DNA from: Odobenus rosmarus divergens
Taxonomy: Eukaryota > Chordata > Mammalia > Carnivora > Odobenidae
Length of the DNA: 64,000 nt
Direction: 5' to 3'
NCBI RefSeq assembly: GCF_000321225.1
Contig: NW_004450398.1
Span: forward strand, 702,675 to 766,674
The notes beneath the pieces are model-generated. The model worked only from the letters and a program-made list of their open reading frames with translations. It was not told the DNA's origin and did not search any database. Below, piece by piece: positions 21,481 to 32,556 of this stretch; the stretch's first letter is position 1; every line of letters starts with the position of its first letter. Position numbers and translations under genes: made by a program.

Positions 21481-23390
21481 CCACCTGAACGTTTCCCTAC
21501 ATTTGGACCTTTACAAGTTTTTCTACCTCTACCAGGTGATACAGTTTTTGAGGGCCACAACCCATGACTGAGATGCTCCTGGGAATCCTCAGGGCCTCGA
21601 AGTGCTCAAAGGGCATAGTACTGAATGGACAGAGGATTGGATGTTTGGATGGATGAACAGAAGGAAAAGAGACAAGGAGAAAGAAGGTGGGCAGGCACAT
21701 TGTTCATCCTGTGCATCCTGTCACCTACCTACACGTAAACATGCCCATCCTCGTCAGCGACTGTCTGACAGTGAGCAATGGACGGAGGTCTTTGACAGGC
21801 AGGACCAAAGTCTACGTATGGAGGCTTTGTGTGATGCCCCATCCAGCCCTCCTGACAAATAAAGACTTTGTAAAGAAGATAAAAGATATTAACAGCAGTG
21901 GAAACTGCGAAGTCAAAGGACAGCATGTAAGACAGAGAGAAACAGGTGTGTGGATCCAAAACTCAGGGAGGAAAGGGACCAGCAACACTGGCTAATGGGG
22001 AGGAAAGAGGACTTCCGGTGACCATGGCCCGGAGCAGCACCGCCACCTAGAGGTCACTGACGGACAGAGCGGATGCTGGGCACACCGCCACTGTTTGGCT
22101 GGGGCTGACCAGGAAAGGATGAGCTTCTCAGTTAAAAGGTGTTTGACAGGGCCAGACCCAGGATCAAGAAGGCCCAGCCCACAATGTCCAGAGCTGTTGG
22201 AGTGTTAGAGGATGCCAGAAATATACCAAGGTGTGACTGGTCACTCAAGTAAGACTCGGGGCTCCAGTGTAGAAAACAGAGGGGGGAGGGGTCCTCGTAG
22301 ATGGCAGAGAGGCTCAGGTCTTCTAGCAGGGAGAAGGAACCCTCATCTCAGCTCTCTCCCTTCCCGCCCCTTCTCCACGCCACAGCTAGAAAGGTGGTTC
22401 CAAAGCACACACTGGAGTCCTTCCGTGGCTCTCCATCATGCTCAAGAGTGAGTCTAAATTCCGCACGTGCTTTCAAGGGCACAGCATGATCTTCCCTTGC
22501 TCATCTCTCTTCTCAGGTTCTTCCGTTGCCCCTCTTAAACCCAGCAATGGGCCACACAGCCCAGCAGTACCTGCTACATGTAAGAACCCCTAACGAGCTG
22601 TCAAATTTATTAATTAAACTCCAAGGTCCCTAAATATCACGTGCCTAGCACCTCTAGGGTTCTGGGCACGCAATTCTCTCAACCTCTTTTTTAAGAAATC
22701 TTTGTAGCTGTTAGGAATTGCATTTGGCTCCCAAACAGGTGGGGCATATCATTTGGGGTTTATTTTCTCATGTCTGGAAGGAGGTAGTCCAGGATTGGTA
22801 TGGCTAATCCACAAAGTCCCTGACCCAAATGCCTTCCATCCTGCTGCTCTGCCGCCTACAAGATCCCCTCATGGGCCAAAATGGCTGCTGGAGCTCCAGC
22901 TATCATGTCTGAGTTCTAAGCAGCAGGAAGGAGGAAGAAGCAAAGGGCAAGGCATGTACCACCCAGAGGAGGTTCCTCCCTTTGAGCAAGTCTCCTGGGA
23001 AGCCACACCCAATTTGTCTCTATCTGGTTGGCCAGATTTCAGTCACATGGCCAGGAAGCTAATTTTCAGTTGCAAGGGAAGCAGAGAAATGCAGTCTTTT
23101 CCACTTGGGCACATTGCCCAGGGCTCTGTTACTAAGAGGTAACTGAGAAAGGGATATTTTGGATAAACAAAGAGCAGTCTCTGCCATATTCCTGTGCATC
23201 CAACTACTACATCTTGATGGAAGAGCAGAAGATAAGAAGAATCCTAAGACACCATCCCTGCTCTGTAAATGCCCACAGTCTGACTCAGAACAAAAATACA
23301 GTGGAAAATATTAAATGATAGTATCAGCTGGGAATAAAATGGACCCCAAGACCTGCTGCAGTCTGTGAAGGGTGTGTCATACAAACAGGA
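21481..23390. other. Intronic sequence, no gene seen
   Basis: The interval has a GGATGGATGAA-like L2 tail at 21635-21660 and mixed sequence beyond. An L2-like stretch occurs at 22330-22570 (GAAAGGTGGTTCCAAAGCAC, CACAGCATGATCTTCCC). No exon recognised. Confidence 0.4.
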
Positions 23391-23394
23391 AGGC

Positions 23395-23600
23395 AGTTAA
23401 CAATTATCAAGCACCTACTATGTACTAGGGAGCTATCCTAGGCACTTTAATCTATCTTTACCTCTCTTGAGTGTTCATAACAACCATGCAACTTAGGTAA
23501 TATCATCCACATTTTGCAGAGGACAAGACAAACGTGGAGGGGTCCTATGATGTGCCCAGGGCCACATGGCCAGTAAGGAGCTAGAACAGGGATGGCAAAT
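23395..23600 (-). repeat. MIR
   Basis: AGCACCTACTATGTACTAGG, TGTTCATAACAACCATGCAA, CCACATTTTGCAGAGGACAA and GGGCCACATGGCCAGTAAGG are in reversed MIR order. Confidence 0.85.
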
Positions 23601-26600
23601 TTGCACATCTAGAGCTGCCGGCCTACTCTGATCCATTCGTGGGGCTGCCTGGGGAAGGGAGGGGCTGTGTGGGAGGATTCTGAGAATTTTCAGTGAGACT
23701 GAGCTCACTGAAAAAAGTGGTGACTGATTAGCTATGTCTGCCACGGACATGGTAATGGGGCGTGGTGGGCATGCCGTGTGCTGAAGGCTCCTGCTTGCGA
23801 GGCTACTGGTGGTGGGTTTGTCTGTGGAAACACTGCATTTGAACTCCGGCGTCCCCATCACCAGAGGGTGGGAGGGGAGGCATCGGCTGCCACTAGGTGA
23901 GATGGCCCCGGGTCTTGCTGCTAAGAACCCGTTGTCCATCTAGGGCCCCTGTGCCTCGAGAAAGTGGGTGCTTAGCAACTTGCCAAAATGAAGGCCACCT
24001 CCAAGCCCTAAATCATGTCTCTTACTAACAGCCTCAAAAGTAACAAAAGAAGTGACAGCCACAGTCAGAACAAGATGCTATTTTATTTTAAAACCCAACT
24101 TTAAAAGGACAGAGCCACAATCTTAGACTGGAACAGAGATGACAGTTCCTGTCCTGGAGTGCTATGCCTGCCAACACGCTCGCCGCTGGGGCACTCCTCT
24201 CACTCCCCCAGGCCCACGGGACACTCACAGGGGCCCAGGGTCACTCGGGGAGGCCACCTGTCCCCACACCCCAGTGCCCAGGGCTGGTGTCCCTCCTGTG
24301 CCATCAGCCAGGCCAAATGAAGGAAGAGAAAAGGATTCATGCCAAGTTGAAGACTCAGCTCAAGTGCCCTTCCTCCAAGAAGTGGTCCCCGAGCCCCTCC
24401 ACTGCTCCAGGTGGTTTAGGTGACTCTCCTCTGAGCTCTGGTACTTTCCTCACCACCATCCGGTGGATGTCCATCTTCCACCTCAGGTTGGTCAGATACA
24501 TGATCTCCTTGTTTTAGGACAGGGAGAGGGGGAGGTGCTCAGCAAAGCCCTTTGGGTTGGAAACCATCTGTTCCTTGAAGTGAGACAATCACTGCACGAC
24601 GGCCTCTGGTAAGGCTCCTAGTGCCACAAGGCTGCCTCCTGCGGTAGCTTTCGTTGGTAAATAAAACACAAAGGGTCATGGGTTGTCCTGCACACTGGGC
24701 CGCCACCACCACACGCTTGAATGATGGGTTACTGGAGGCGGCTACCCCTGGGTGATTAGTCACTAAGACTTCTAACCCGAGGGCGCCTTTCTGCCCCCCA
24801 CCAAGAACACGGCCGTCAAAGGAAATGCAATCTAAACCCAACGGGGCTGGCAGGGAAGCTAATTTTCTGTTACAGTGCATCTGCTTCTTCGCACAGAGCC
24901 CTGAAATTGTGTTTATGAACCTAACGTGTACTTTAGAGCAATGTGGTGAGGAGTAATGAGAGGATAAATCTCAAGAGTTTGGGGCCACCGGGTAGAGGAC
25001 TGTTGAATAAATAAAAATAGCAGCAAGTATCTCAGGAGATCTTCGATACAAGGAGGAAGTGGCCACACTGTTTTGGCAGCACACGGACTCTCTCCCTTGC
25101 TTGCCTAAGATAAGCATTCAGCTTAAATTCCACGATCAAGAGCCTTACTTCCCAGGGCGAGGGCCGCCATGTGAGTGCTCGGGACAGCTCCCCTGTGTTC
25201 TCCCTGAACACTCGAGCACAGAGTGTGGCCCATTTTACCTCCTCCTGTACTTCGGGTTTACTCCCTCTTCCCCACTCCTGAGCTCAGTCCTTCATCAACT
25301 CCTTCGAGGAACCCCCAACGGCCCCCAATCAACCCCAACGGCCCACAATCAACCCCACTTCTCCACTGCAACAACGACTGGCTTCCGTCACCAATCCTGT
25401 GCGTCACTCCCCAGGGCACCCCTGACCTGCTGGGTAAAGGCCCCCACGCCAGCCTGCACTGCGCATGGGTTGTGTTAGGCCCGCTGGTTCATACGGCTCC
25501 CTCTGGTTATGTGGCCTACCCGCTCTCTGAGAAGCTGCCATCCTCCCGTCTCACATGGCATGCTCTGGAGGGTACCTGTGACCCACGCGTAAGCCCATCA
25601 GCTCATGCCTTCAGTCCCCTGGCCATAGCAACCGGTTCAAGAACAAGCACATGACTGCCTATGATTTGGTGAGGCTTTTGCTGGGAACAATGGAAAAGAG
25701 ATTCCTTCTCTTTTCTCACTGACCTGAAGTACAGTATATTTGGAGCTGCCACAGTTGCCTTTTGCAGGTGAGAAGAACGTGCCCACCGAGAACACAAGAG
25801 ATGCCAAGAGCAGGCAGACCTTGTCTGAGCCCCTGATCAACCTGTGCCTGAAGCCAGCCCTACACCAAGGCTATTCACTTACAGGGATTAATAAATTCCA
25901 TTTCTGCTTAAGCCAGTTTGGGTTGAGCTTTTTGCCATTTCCAAGTGAAAGTGCCAGATATAAACCTCATTACCCGTTCTGCGCCGCATAATCTAGCTGA
26001 ACCAACTGATTTCAAGATCCCCACAAGGGCCACGTCCCCATTCCTCAGCCCATGTTCTCCACCTGTCCCCACCCTGCCTTCTTTGCCTGGTGAGCTCCTA
26101 CTCATCTGGCAAGGTTTGCCCACAAGCATCTTCTCCTGGGAATAATCTGCCCTGCTCTCTCCTCCTGCTCCCAAGAGTATCCCATTTCCATTTCCCATGG
26201 TGCTCTAGGCTAACCTCTATCCCCGTCCCTCCCCGCTCCCCACCTGCTGCTAGGCCTGTTTCCTCTGTCTCCCCAGCTGGAATGAGCACCACCCAAGGGT
26301 AAGGAGATATGTTTCCTCATCTTTCTACCCCTTGTTTTGAACATCACACTCGGACAATGTCTTTTGAACCTGAACAGAGTTTTGCTCCACTAGGAGCAAC
26401 CAATAAGCACTTCAATACCCTGGGTTACTGATCACAGGGAATCAAACTCTGGGTAGAGTCCAGGGACTGTGAAAACCAAGCCAATCAGTACTGTCTGGAA
26501 GGGAAAAGAAGATACTTACTTAGAAGTGAGATGATGGATAGGGTTGGATACAAGGGATGAATATTCTGATCAGAATGGCCTACGGCATTGGAGAAAGACA

Positions 26601-26720
26601 GACGGACAGACTATGAACCGGACACTTAACGGAAAGTCTCAGCTGTGTTTCTGGGCACTGGGCAGCCACTGCTGTGATTAGCACCATGTACCAACATCTG
26701 AATGAATGGGATGAGGCCCT
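23601..26720. other. Intronic sequence with scattered L2 pieces
   Basis: L2-like text at 24320-24480 (AGTTGAAGACTCAGCTCAAG, TCCAAGAAGTGGTCCCCGAG). A small 21-bp imperfect duplication of CCCCAACGGCCCCCAATCAA lies at 25313-25360. No exon recognised; open frames up to 148 codons lack recognisable domains. Confidence 0.45.
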
Positions 26721-27233
26721 ATGATGGAGTCAGGCTTTTCTAGGGAGCAATGTGGGCCAGAGGATTATCTGGAAAAATTACCTCCTTTCTCCCCATCATT
26801 GGCTCAGAACCTTAAGTATGTCCCAGATGTTGAGCTGCAACATAAACAGGAGATGTCACAGCAAAAGATACTCCTAAGTCAAGTGGGATCACTGGAGGAT
26901 GGTTTAAGAAAAACGTACCTAATCGCCATGAACAATTTTAATAATCGGCACTCTAAGAAAGATATTCTGCAGCAATTGAAGAATCATGTAAAAACATGGT
27001 CAAATGCTCAGTTGGCGTCTGCCATGGTCACTGTCACCTCTAACCAAGATGGGATTTCAGCAAGAGGAACTGGAGTGGCCCGCTGGAGTTGGGGTTGGGG
27101 GTGGGTGGTTCACAGGAAACGCACAAGCTTTGAAGTAAGACAGACTGGCTTCAAGCCCTGGTTTGGTCGCTTACAAGCTGTGTGGTTTTGCTCAGCTCAC
27201 TTAACCTCTCTAAACCTCAGTGCTCTTCTCTGA
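26721..27233 (+). other. Unidentified 170-codon open frame
   Basis: An ATG-ATG start at 26721 is preceded by an in-frame stop three codons upstream. The first 115 or so codons have protein-like composition: LEKLPPFSPSLAQ, a Gln/Lys-rich stretch VELQHKQEMSQQKILLSQ, then KKDILQQLKNHVKTWSNAQ. The last third reads through a MIR and is not protein-like. It is on the strand opposite SNX29. I recognise no family. It could be chance, a pseudogene piece or an antisense transcript exon. Confidence 0.25.
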
Positions 27234-27325
27234 AACAGAGATAATGATGTTCTTACTGCCGGTGCCCTACAGAGCTGTTTCAAGGCAAGGGGATCACATA
27301 TTCATGATGACCAGTACACTCTCAG
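27120..27325 (+). repeat. MIR
   Basis: GACTGGCTTCAAGCCCTGGT, TTACAAGCTGTGTGGTTTTG, CTTAACCTCTCTAAACCTCA and CCCTACAGAGCTGTTTCAAG give a plus-strand MIR with good order. It overlaps the tail of the open frame at 26721. Confidence 0.9.
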
Positions 27326-27579
27326 GTACAACATCTTTGTCGTCCTCAGGTCTCCCGAGCCCCAACCTTTGGGCTTCCCTGGGCTACCTGAGAGCAGCCT
27401 CAGCAATTCCCACAGGAGTTGGAGGGGTTTTTAATCTTAGGTAACCACATGAAGCACCTTCTCTGGAAGCCCCCGTCCCCTAGTCTCTTCCTGACAACCG
27501 TACCACCGATGGAGACTCTCTGAAGTCTGTCGAGTCGGGCAGGGAAGGCCGGGCTCTGTGAGTGGCAGGGCTCTTTTAG

Positions 27580-28290
27580 CTTTTGTTCAGTAAGATGAAG
27601 CATTGTAATTAGTCACATCACAAAAACAATCTCCGGAGTGAGCTCTGAAAAACAATGCTGGATTGACAGCCTTGTCTGTTAACCTGCATTTCAGCTCAGA
27701 ATGGAGCATTTCCAAAACACATCCAATTAGGCCTCCTGACCAACTGATTTCCATGAATCTGCTGTACAATAAGAGAAAATTGATTTTGCTTTAAGAGTGA
27801 GGAGAGCAGACTATTGGTTTATACCACCTCTGTCGCATTTATGAAATCTCTGCCTCATCCAAGTGGCTTCTCCAAACGTTCATTTTCATACCTTGAAAAT
27901 GAGGTTTGATAGGAGGTAAAAACTGATCCATAAATTATCGATTGAGAGTCTTCAGGGTATTCAGGACCAGGCTGGCACCAGCTTTTGATTTTTAGAATTC
28001 GCTAGCAACAAATAGCCACTAATCTGTATTTCTGCCCATCTCTAGAAAAAGGCCCAGTTGAAAGGTACCTGAGGTTCATGCTGATGCCCCTGTGGGCCTT
28101 CTTCACCTACCTGAATACTTCAGGAACCACAGTTGTTATTTGAAGGAAAGGTCCTAGTCTGTGCTACTTCAGATGTTTGTATCCTGCTCTATTAAAATAA
28201 AGAATGTATGGCAACTTGCAGTGACACATTTAATAAAGCAGGATATAATCAAGAGCCATTTCATACTGAAAGCTTAGTCTATACCAGCCC
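27580..28290. other. AT-rich unique intron, possible conserved element
   Basis: No repeat signature is seen. The sequence contains ATTGTAATTAGTCACATC, ACACATCCAATTAGGCC and ACAATAAGAG, which are homeodomain- and SOX-like cores. The lack of repeats over about 700 bp in a repeat-rich intron suggests constraint, but this is inference only. Confidence 0.3.
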
Positions 28291-28296
28291 TGATTC

Positions 28297-28523
28297 AAAG
28301 TGCTTTCCATAGGGCACCTGGGTGGCTCAGTCACTTAAGTGTCTGTCTTGGGCTCAGGTCATGATTCCAGGGTCCTGGGATCAAGTCTCGCATCGGGCTC
28401 CCTGCTCCATGGGGAGCCTGCTTCTCCCTCTCCCTGCTGCTCCCCCTGCTTGTATGCACATGCTCTCTCTCTGTGTCAAATAAATAAATAAAATCTTAAA
28501 AAAAAAAAAAGTGCTTTCCATAG
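28297..28523 (+). mobile_element. Young Can-SINE inside a MIR, perfect target duplication
   Basis: The body 28313-28507 reads GGCACCTGGGTGGCTCAGTC, GGGTCCTGGGATCAAG, CGCATCGGGCTCCCTGCTCC, GTCAAATAAATAAATAAAAT and an A tail. The 16-bp duplications AAAGTGCTTTCCATAG at 28297-28312 and 28508-28523 are identical. It splits the MIR that continues to 28625. Antisense to SNX29. Confidence 0.97.
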
Positions 28524-28625
28524 CTTAATCCTCACAACCTGAGGTGCAGACAGGTGAAATCGCTTGTCCAAGGTCACACAGCTAGAGAACCCCGGCAGTC
28601 AGGCCCCAAAGCCTGAACTCCTGTC
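28524..28625 (-). repeat. MIR, split by the SINE
   Basis: CTTAATCCTCACAACCTGAG, GAAATCGCTTGTCCAAGGTC and ACACAGCTAGAGAACC continue the reversed MIR that starts before 28297. Confidence 0.85.
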
Positions 28626-30894
28626 CTGGCATACAGACCCAAATCAGTGCCATTTATGACTGATTGTGGGTCATGCTACGAGACGGGTCCAAACAGTCCC
28701 ACGGGGATGGAGAGAAGGGCAAGGTGACATCTAGCCAGGCAAGAAGATTCTAGTTGAGTCTTAGAGGGCAGGCAGTGGACAGAGAGGGAGAAGGGGTAAG
28801 AAAATACAGGCAGAATCAACATCTGAATTCTAAAGAGACCCAAGAGGTGAGAGGAACTGTTTGAAGAACAGTTTGGCTAAAATGCAGAGGAATGAAGCAC
28901 TGATGTTTCAGACGAATTTGGGGAGCACATGTTCTGTGCTCTGGCTCCCATCAAGTACAGGAGGCCATCAAATGTCAATGAAGTTGTCATTAGGTGGCAG
29001 GTGAAGGCAACATGAGATACTTTTCCTCAGGAACCCAGAGAGCTGGAGGTGGCGGCTGTCCTCCAAAGTTCAAGTGCACAAGCCGCACCTAACGGATCTG
29101 AACATGGGACACCTCCTTCAAGAAAGGGAGGTGCCACCAGCTTGTAAGATCAGCCCGGCACCTAAATACAAGCGTTTGTTAAGGTTGTGTCACATTTTGT
29201 AGCTGTGACACAAAAACGGAATTTTCATGTCATTCAACCTAGTACTCGTCTAAGAAGTACTACATGGAGCTTTAGGAAGCAGGCACTGGTGCTGCCCCTC
29301 TCCCCAGCATCCCAGAGAGACAGATTCTCCACCAACAGAGTGGAGGTCCTTCCAACTGCACTGGGAAGACCTTCCCTACTGGGAGACAGCAACATCCAGC
29401 CATCCTAGCTTAGTCCCAATCACTATGTAATTCACCCAGCCAGTACCTGGGGCCTGGCATATGTAGCAGCCTTCTAACCTGCATCCGACTTCCTGGGTCA
29501 CCTGCTGCCAGGTTTCCCACGAAAGCAGTGGATGGGGGTCTTCTGCTCGTTAGTGTCTACACAGCACCTAACACGGTGATCAGCCTATTTACTGAATGAA
29601 AGAATGAATGAACAAAAGATAAGGCTGCGAGCGTGCCCTGCACACACACATCCTACAGTTGTCAGTGCCTGTTCCGACAACAAACAACAGGAGCCCGTTT
29701 TCTCGTTTGTTCAGCTTTGCTTTTTCTTCCCAGTATGTCCACATTCTTATGGCCACGGCACCCTGATCTTGCTTTAAGGGTCCCTTCCTTTAACCTTACT
29801 TTAAGGTTACCTTAACCTTACCTACAACAACACCTCCAGAAAGGGAAGACCAAAGCCCCTCAAGAAGTCCGAGGTGCTCCACCACCACGAAACCCTGCCA
29901 GGAACCTCGTCCACGGGGCCAGCTTCTTCAGATGCAAACATTTACTGCTAGCTCCTATTTTGAGCATGTTCTTGACAAGCTCTTCCAACTCTCTCTTCTG
30001 TTCATCGAGCACACAATGAGTGCCTCTCAGAGTGCTAGATCAATCCTGAATTACTCATTCAATTAAAGAAGGTTAATGCATTAAATATGCCACCAGATGA
30101 CGAAGAACAATTACCAACTGTGTTATGCTTTTAAGATCTGACGAGGAGAAGCTGAAAGGAGCTCCTTGTCTTAAATGGAACAAGCAGCTACTGTTTTACC
30201 TGCACATTCGGGACTACAGAAGAGGCAGGATGTGTACTGCAAGGACCATGTACTCGAGAGCCCCACCACGTGTGTTGGAACGCAGCCTCCCCCACCCCCC
30301 CACACACACGCATTTACTAGCTGGCTACCCTAGGGAAGCTGCTTAGCTGCCCCAGTTTGTGATCTCCTCATTGCACAAGAGAAGCAGTGATAGAACCTCC
30401 TTCCAAGGACTGTCCTGAGGCTGGGGCTGGTTAATATCCATCAGGCTCTCAGTATAGGGTCAGGCTCACAGGAGGTACCATGCTGGGTGTCAGCCGCTTT
30501 GATGGGTGACACCTACTCATTGTGAGAGTTAGGGAGGGAGCTGATGGATGGCAGGCAGAGAATTTCTGGGCCAAGTCTACACCGAGGCCACATTTCTGCA
30601 GATGAGAAAGCTGAGCTTAGGTTCACCCAGGAAGACCGTGGTCTTGGTCCACTGTTTGCTGAGCTTGTTCCATTCACTCGTTCTTTCAGCCAGGTATCTA
30701 CGCATCTCACAGGCACAGAGCACCTGCTGTGTGTCTGTGTCATGAGAGACTGGGCCTGGGAAGAAAGAGCCACTGCCCTCAAGGAGCTCCCACCCGATCT
30801 GAGACACATAGAGGATCAGACCCTCAGCACATAGTGTGGACAGGACAGAATGGAGGACGCCCTGGTGTGGGAGCATGCTAAAGGGGGACATCTA
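28626..30894. other. Intronic sequence with L2 and MIR pieces
   Basis: An L2 3' end at 29460-29615 (TGTCTACACAGCACCTAACA, TACTGAATGAAAGAATGAAT). A TTAACCTTAC/GTTACCTTAA near-palindrome lies at 29789-29822. MIR-like text occurs at 30590-30740. No exon recognised. Confidence 0.45.
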
Positions 30895-31035
30895 GAGCAG
30901 GCAGCGGCAGGTATTTTCTGTCAAGGGCCAGACAGTAAATATTTTAGGCTTTGTGACAAATACGGGCTCTGCCCCAAAGCCAACTCTGCCGCTATAGCAG
31001 GAAAGTAGCCAGAGACAGTATGGAATACCTGGGTA
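30895..31035 (-). repeat. MER20-like relic, third copy
   Basis: TTTTCTGTCAAGGGCCAGAC, AGTAAATATTTTAGGCTTTG and CAACTCTGCCGCTATAGC are the reverse of the elements at 4947 and 8357. Only about half is kept. Confidence 0.75.
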
Positions 31036-31384
31036 CTTTTACCATCACCTCCCTCCCCTGCATCCTGCCCCTCTCGACAGGCTTGCGAGAGCGTCCACTG
31101 GTGGCACAGTTTTCAGGAAGGGTCTAAGTGAAGGTTTCTAGAAAACCTAAGATAAACACCACAGACTAGAACCATTCCCTCCAATACGATCAAGGATTCC
31201 CAAAGCATTCAGGGAGTTCAAGGAGGCCCACGGGGCATCAGCATGAACTTCAGGTACCCTTCTGCCTGGCTTTTTCCTAAAAATGGACAGAAGTATGCAT
31301 TCATAGGTGCTTGTTGTTAGTGGAATTCTAAAAATCAAGAACAAAAGCTTTCTTGGTGCCTAGTCTAGTCCTGGATACCCTGAA

Positions 31385-32141
31385 GACTCAATCCATACTT
31401 TATGGATCAATTCTTACCTACATGAACAACAAAAGGGAAAAAAAACAGATAAATTGGACATCATCAAAATTAAGAACTTTTGTGTTTCAAAGGACACCAT
31501 CAGCAAAGTGGAAAGATAACCACAGAACAGAGAAAATGTTTGCAAAATGTGCATCTGATAAGGACCTTGCATCCAGAATAGAGGACTCTTACAAATCAAA
31601 AATAAAATTTTTTAAAATGGCCTGATTTAAAAATGAGCAGAGGATTGGAACAGACATTCCTCTAAAGAAGTTATACAAACGGCCAGCAAGCACACAAGAT
31701 GCTCAACATCGTCAGCCATTAGGGACATGAAGTTCGCAAGCACAAGAGGCTCCTTCAAACCACCAGGATGGCTATAACCAACGACAGTGACGCATGACCC
31801 GGGAACTCCATCCAGCCTTAGGTGTCGACCCCAGAGAACTGAACTCAGAACCCACACAAAACTTGAATACACACACAGGTCCATTGTTCATAGCAGCCAA
31901 AAAGGAGAAACCCAGAAGTCCACCCGTGGATGAGCAAATCAACAAAGTGCGCTCACATCCACACAATGTTTTCAGCTGTAACAAGGAGTAAAGCACTGAC
32001 AGGCTACAATGTGGATGAACCCTGCAAGTTCTATGCTGTGTGCAAGAAGCCAGACACAAAAGGCGCATGACGTATGATTTACATGATTCCGCATATGTGA
32101 AATGTCACAAAAAAGGCAAACCTTTATAGGTAAAGTCCAGA
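31385..32141 (+). mobile_element. L1 3' end (ORF2 remnant), first part
   Basis: Readable L1 ORF2 text: TAAATTGGACATCATCAAAA, TTGCAAAATGTGCATCTGAT, ACACAGGTCCATTGTTCATA, CCCGTGGATGAGCAAATCAA and a 3' stretch GATGAACCCTGCAAGTTCTA. Frames are broken many times. It continues after the inserted SINE. Confidence 0.9.
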
Positions 32142-32365
32142 TGCGCCTGGGTGGCTCAGCCGGTTAAGCGTCCGACTCGGTTTCAGCTCAGGTCACGATC
32201 TCAGGGTGGGGAGATCAAGCCCCGCATCGGGCTCCGTGCTCCGAGTGGAGCCTGCTTGGGGTTCTCTCCCTCTCCCCCTGCTTGTTCACACGCTTTCTCT
32301 CTAAAATAAATAAAATCTTAAAAAAAAAAAAAGAAAGAAAGAAAGAAGGAAGGAAGGAAAGAAAA
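32142..32365 (+). mobile_element. Can-SINE nested in L1, with GAAA-expanded tail
   Basis: GCGCCTGGGTGGCTCAGCCG, GGGGAGATCAAGCCCCGCAT and TAAAATAAATAAAATC, then an A run that has grown into GAAA and GGAA units (32331-32365). It interrupts the L1 and so is younger than it. No clear target duplication is left. Confidence 0.92.
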
Positions 32366-32556
32366 GTTGGCTCCTGGTTTCCAGGAGTTCAGGGAAGGGG
32401 GAAGGGGGAGATTCGGTGATGGGGAGAGACTGCTAACGTGCCCAGCGTTTCTTTTGAGGCTGATGAAAATGTTCTGGGATCAGAAAGTGGGACGGTTTTG
32501 CACAATCTTGTGAATCTACAATAAAGTGGTTGACTGTCCACTTGAACAAGGTGAAT
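32366..32556 (+). mobile_element. L1 3' UTR, second part after the SINE
   Basis: GGCTCCTGGTTTCCAGGAGT, GATGAAAATGTTCTGGGATC and TTGCACAATCTTGTGAATCT is the 3' UTR of a medium-old L1 (L1M type). It completes the element that starts at 31385. Confidence 0.85.

Noticed and set aside
31414..31625. Short open frames with lysine-rich text
   Set aside because: They are remains of L1 ORF2 and are broken repeatedly.
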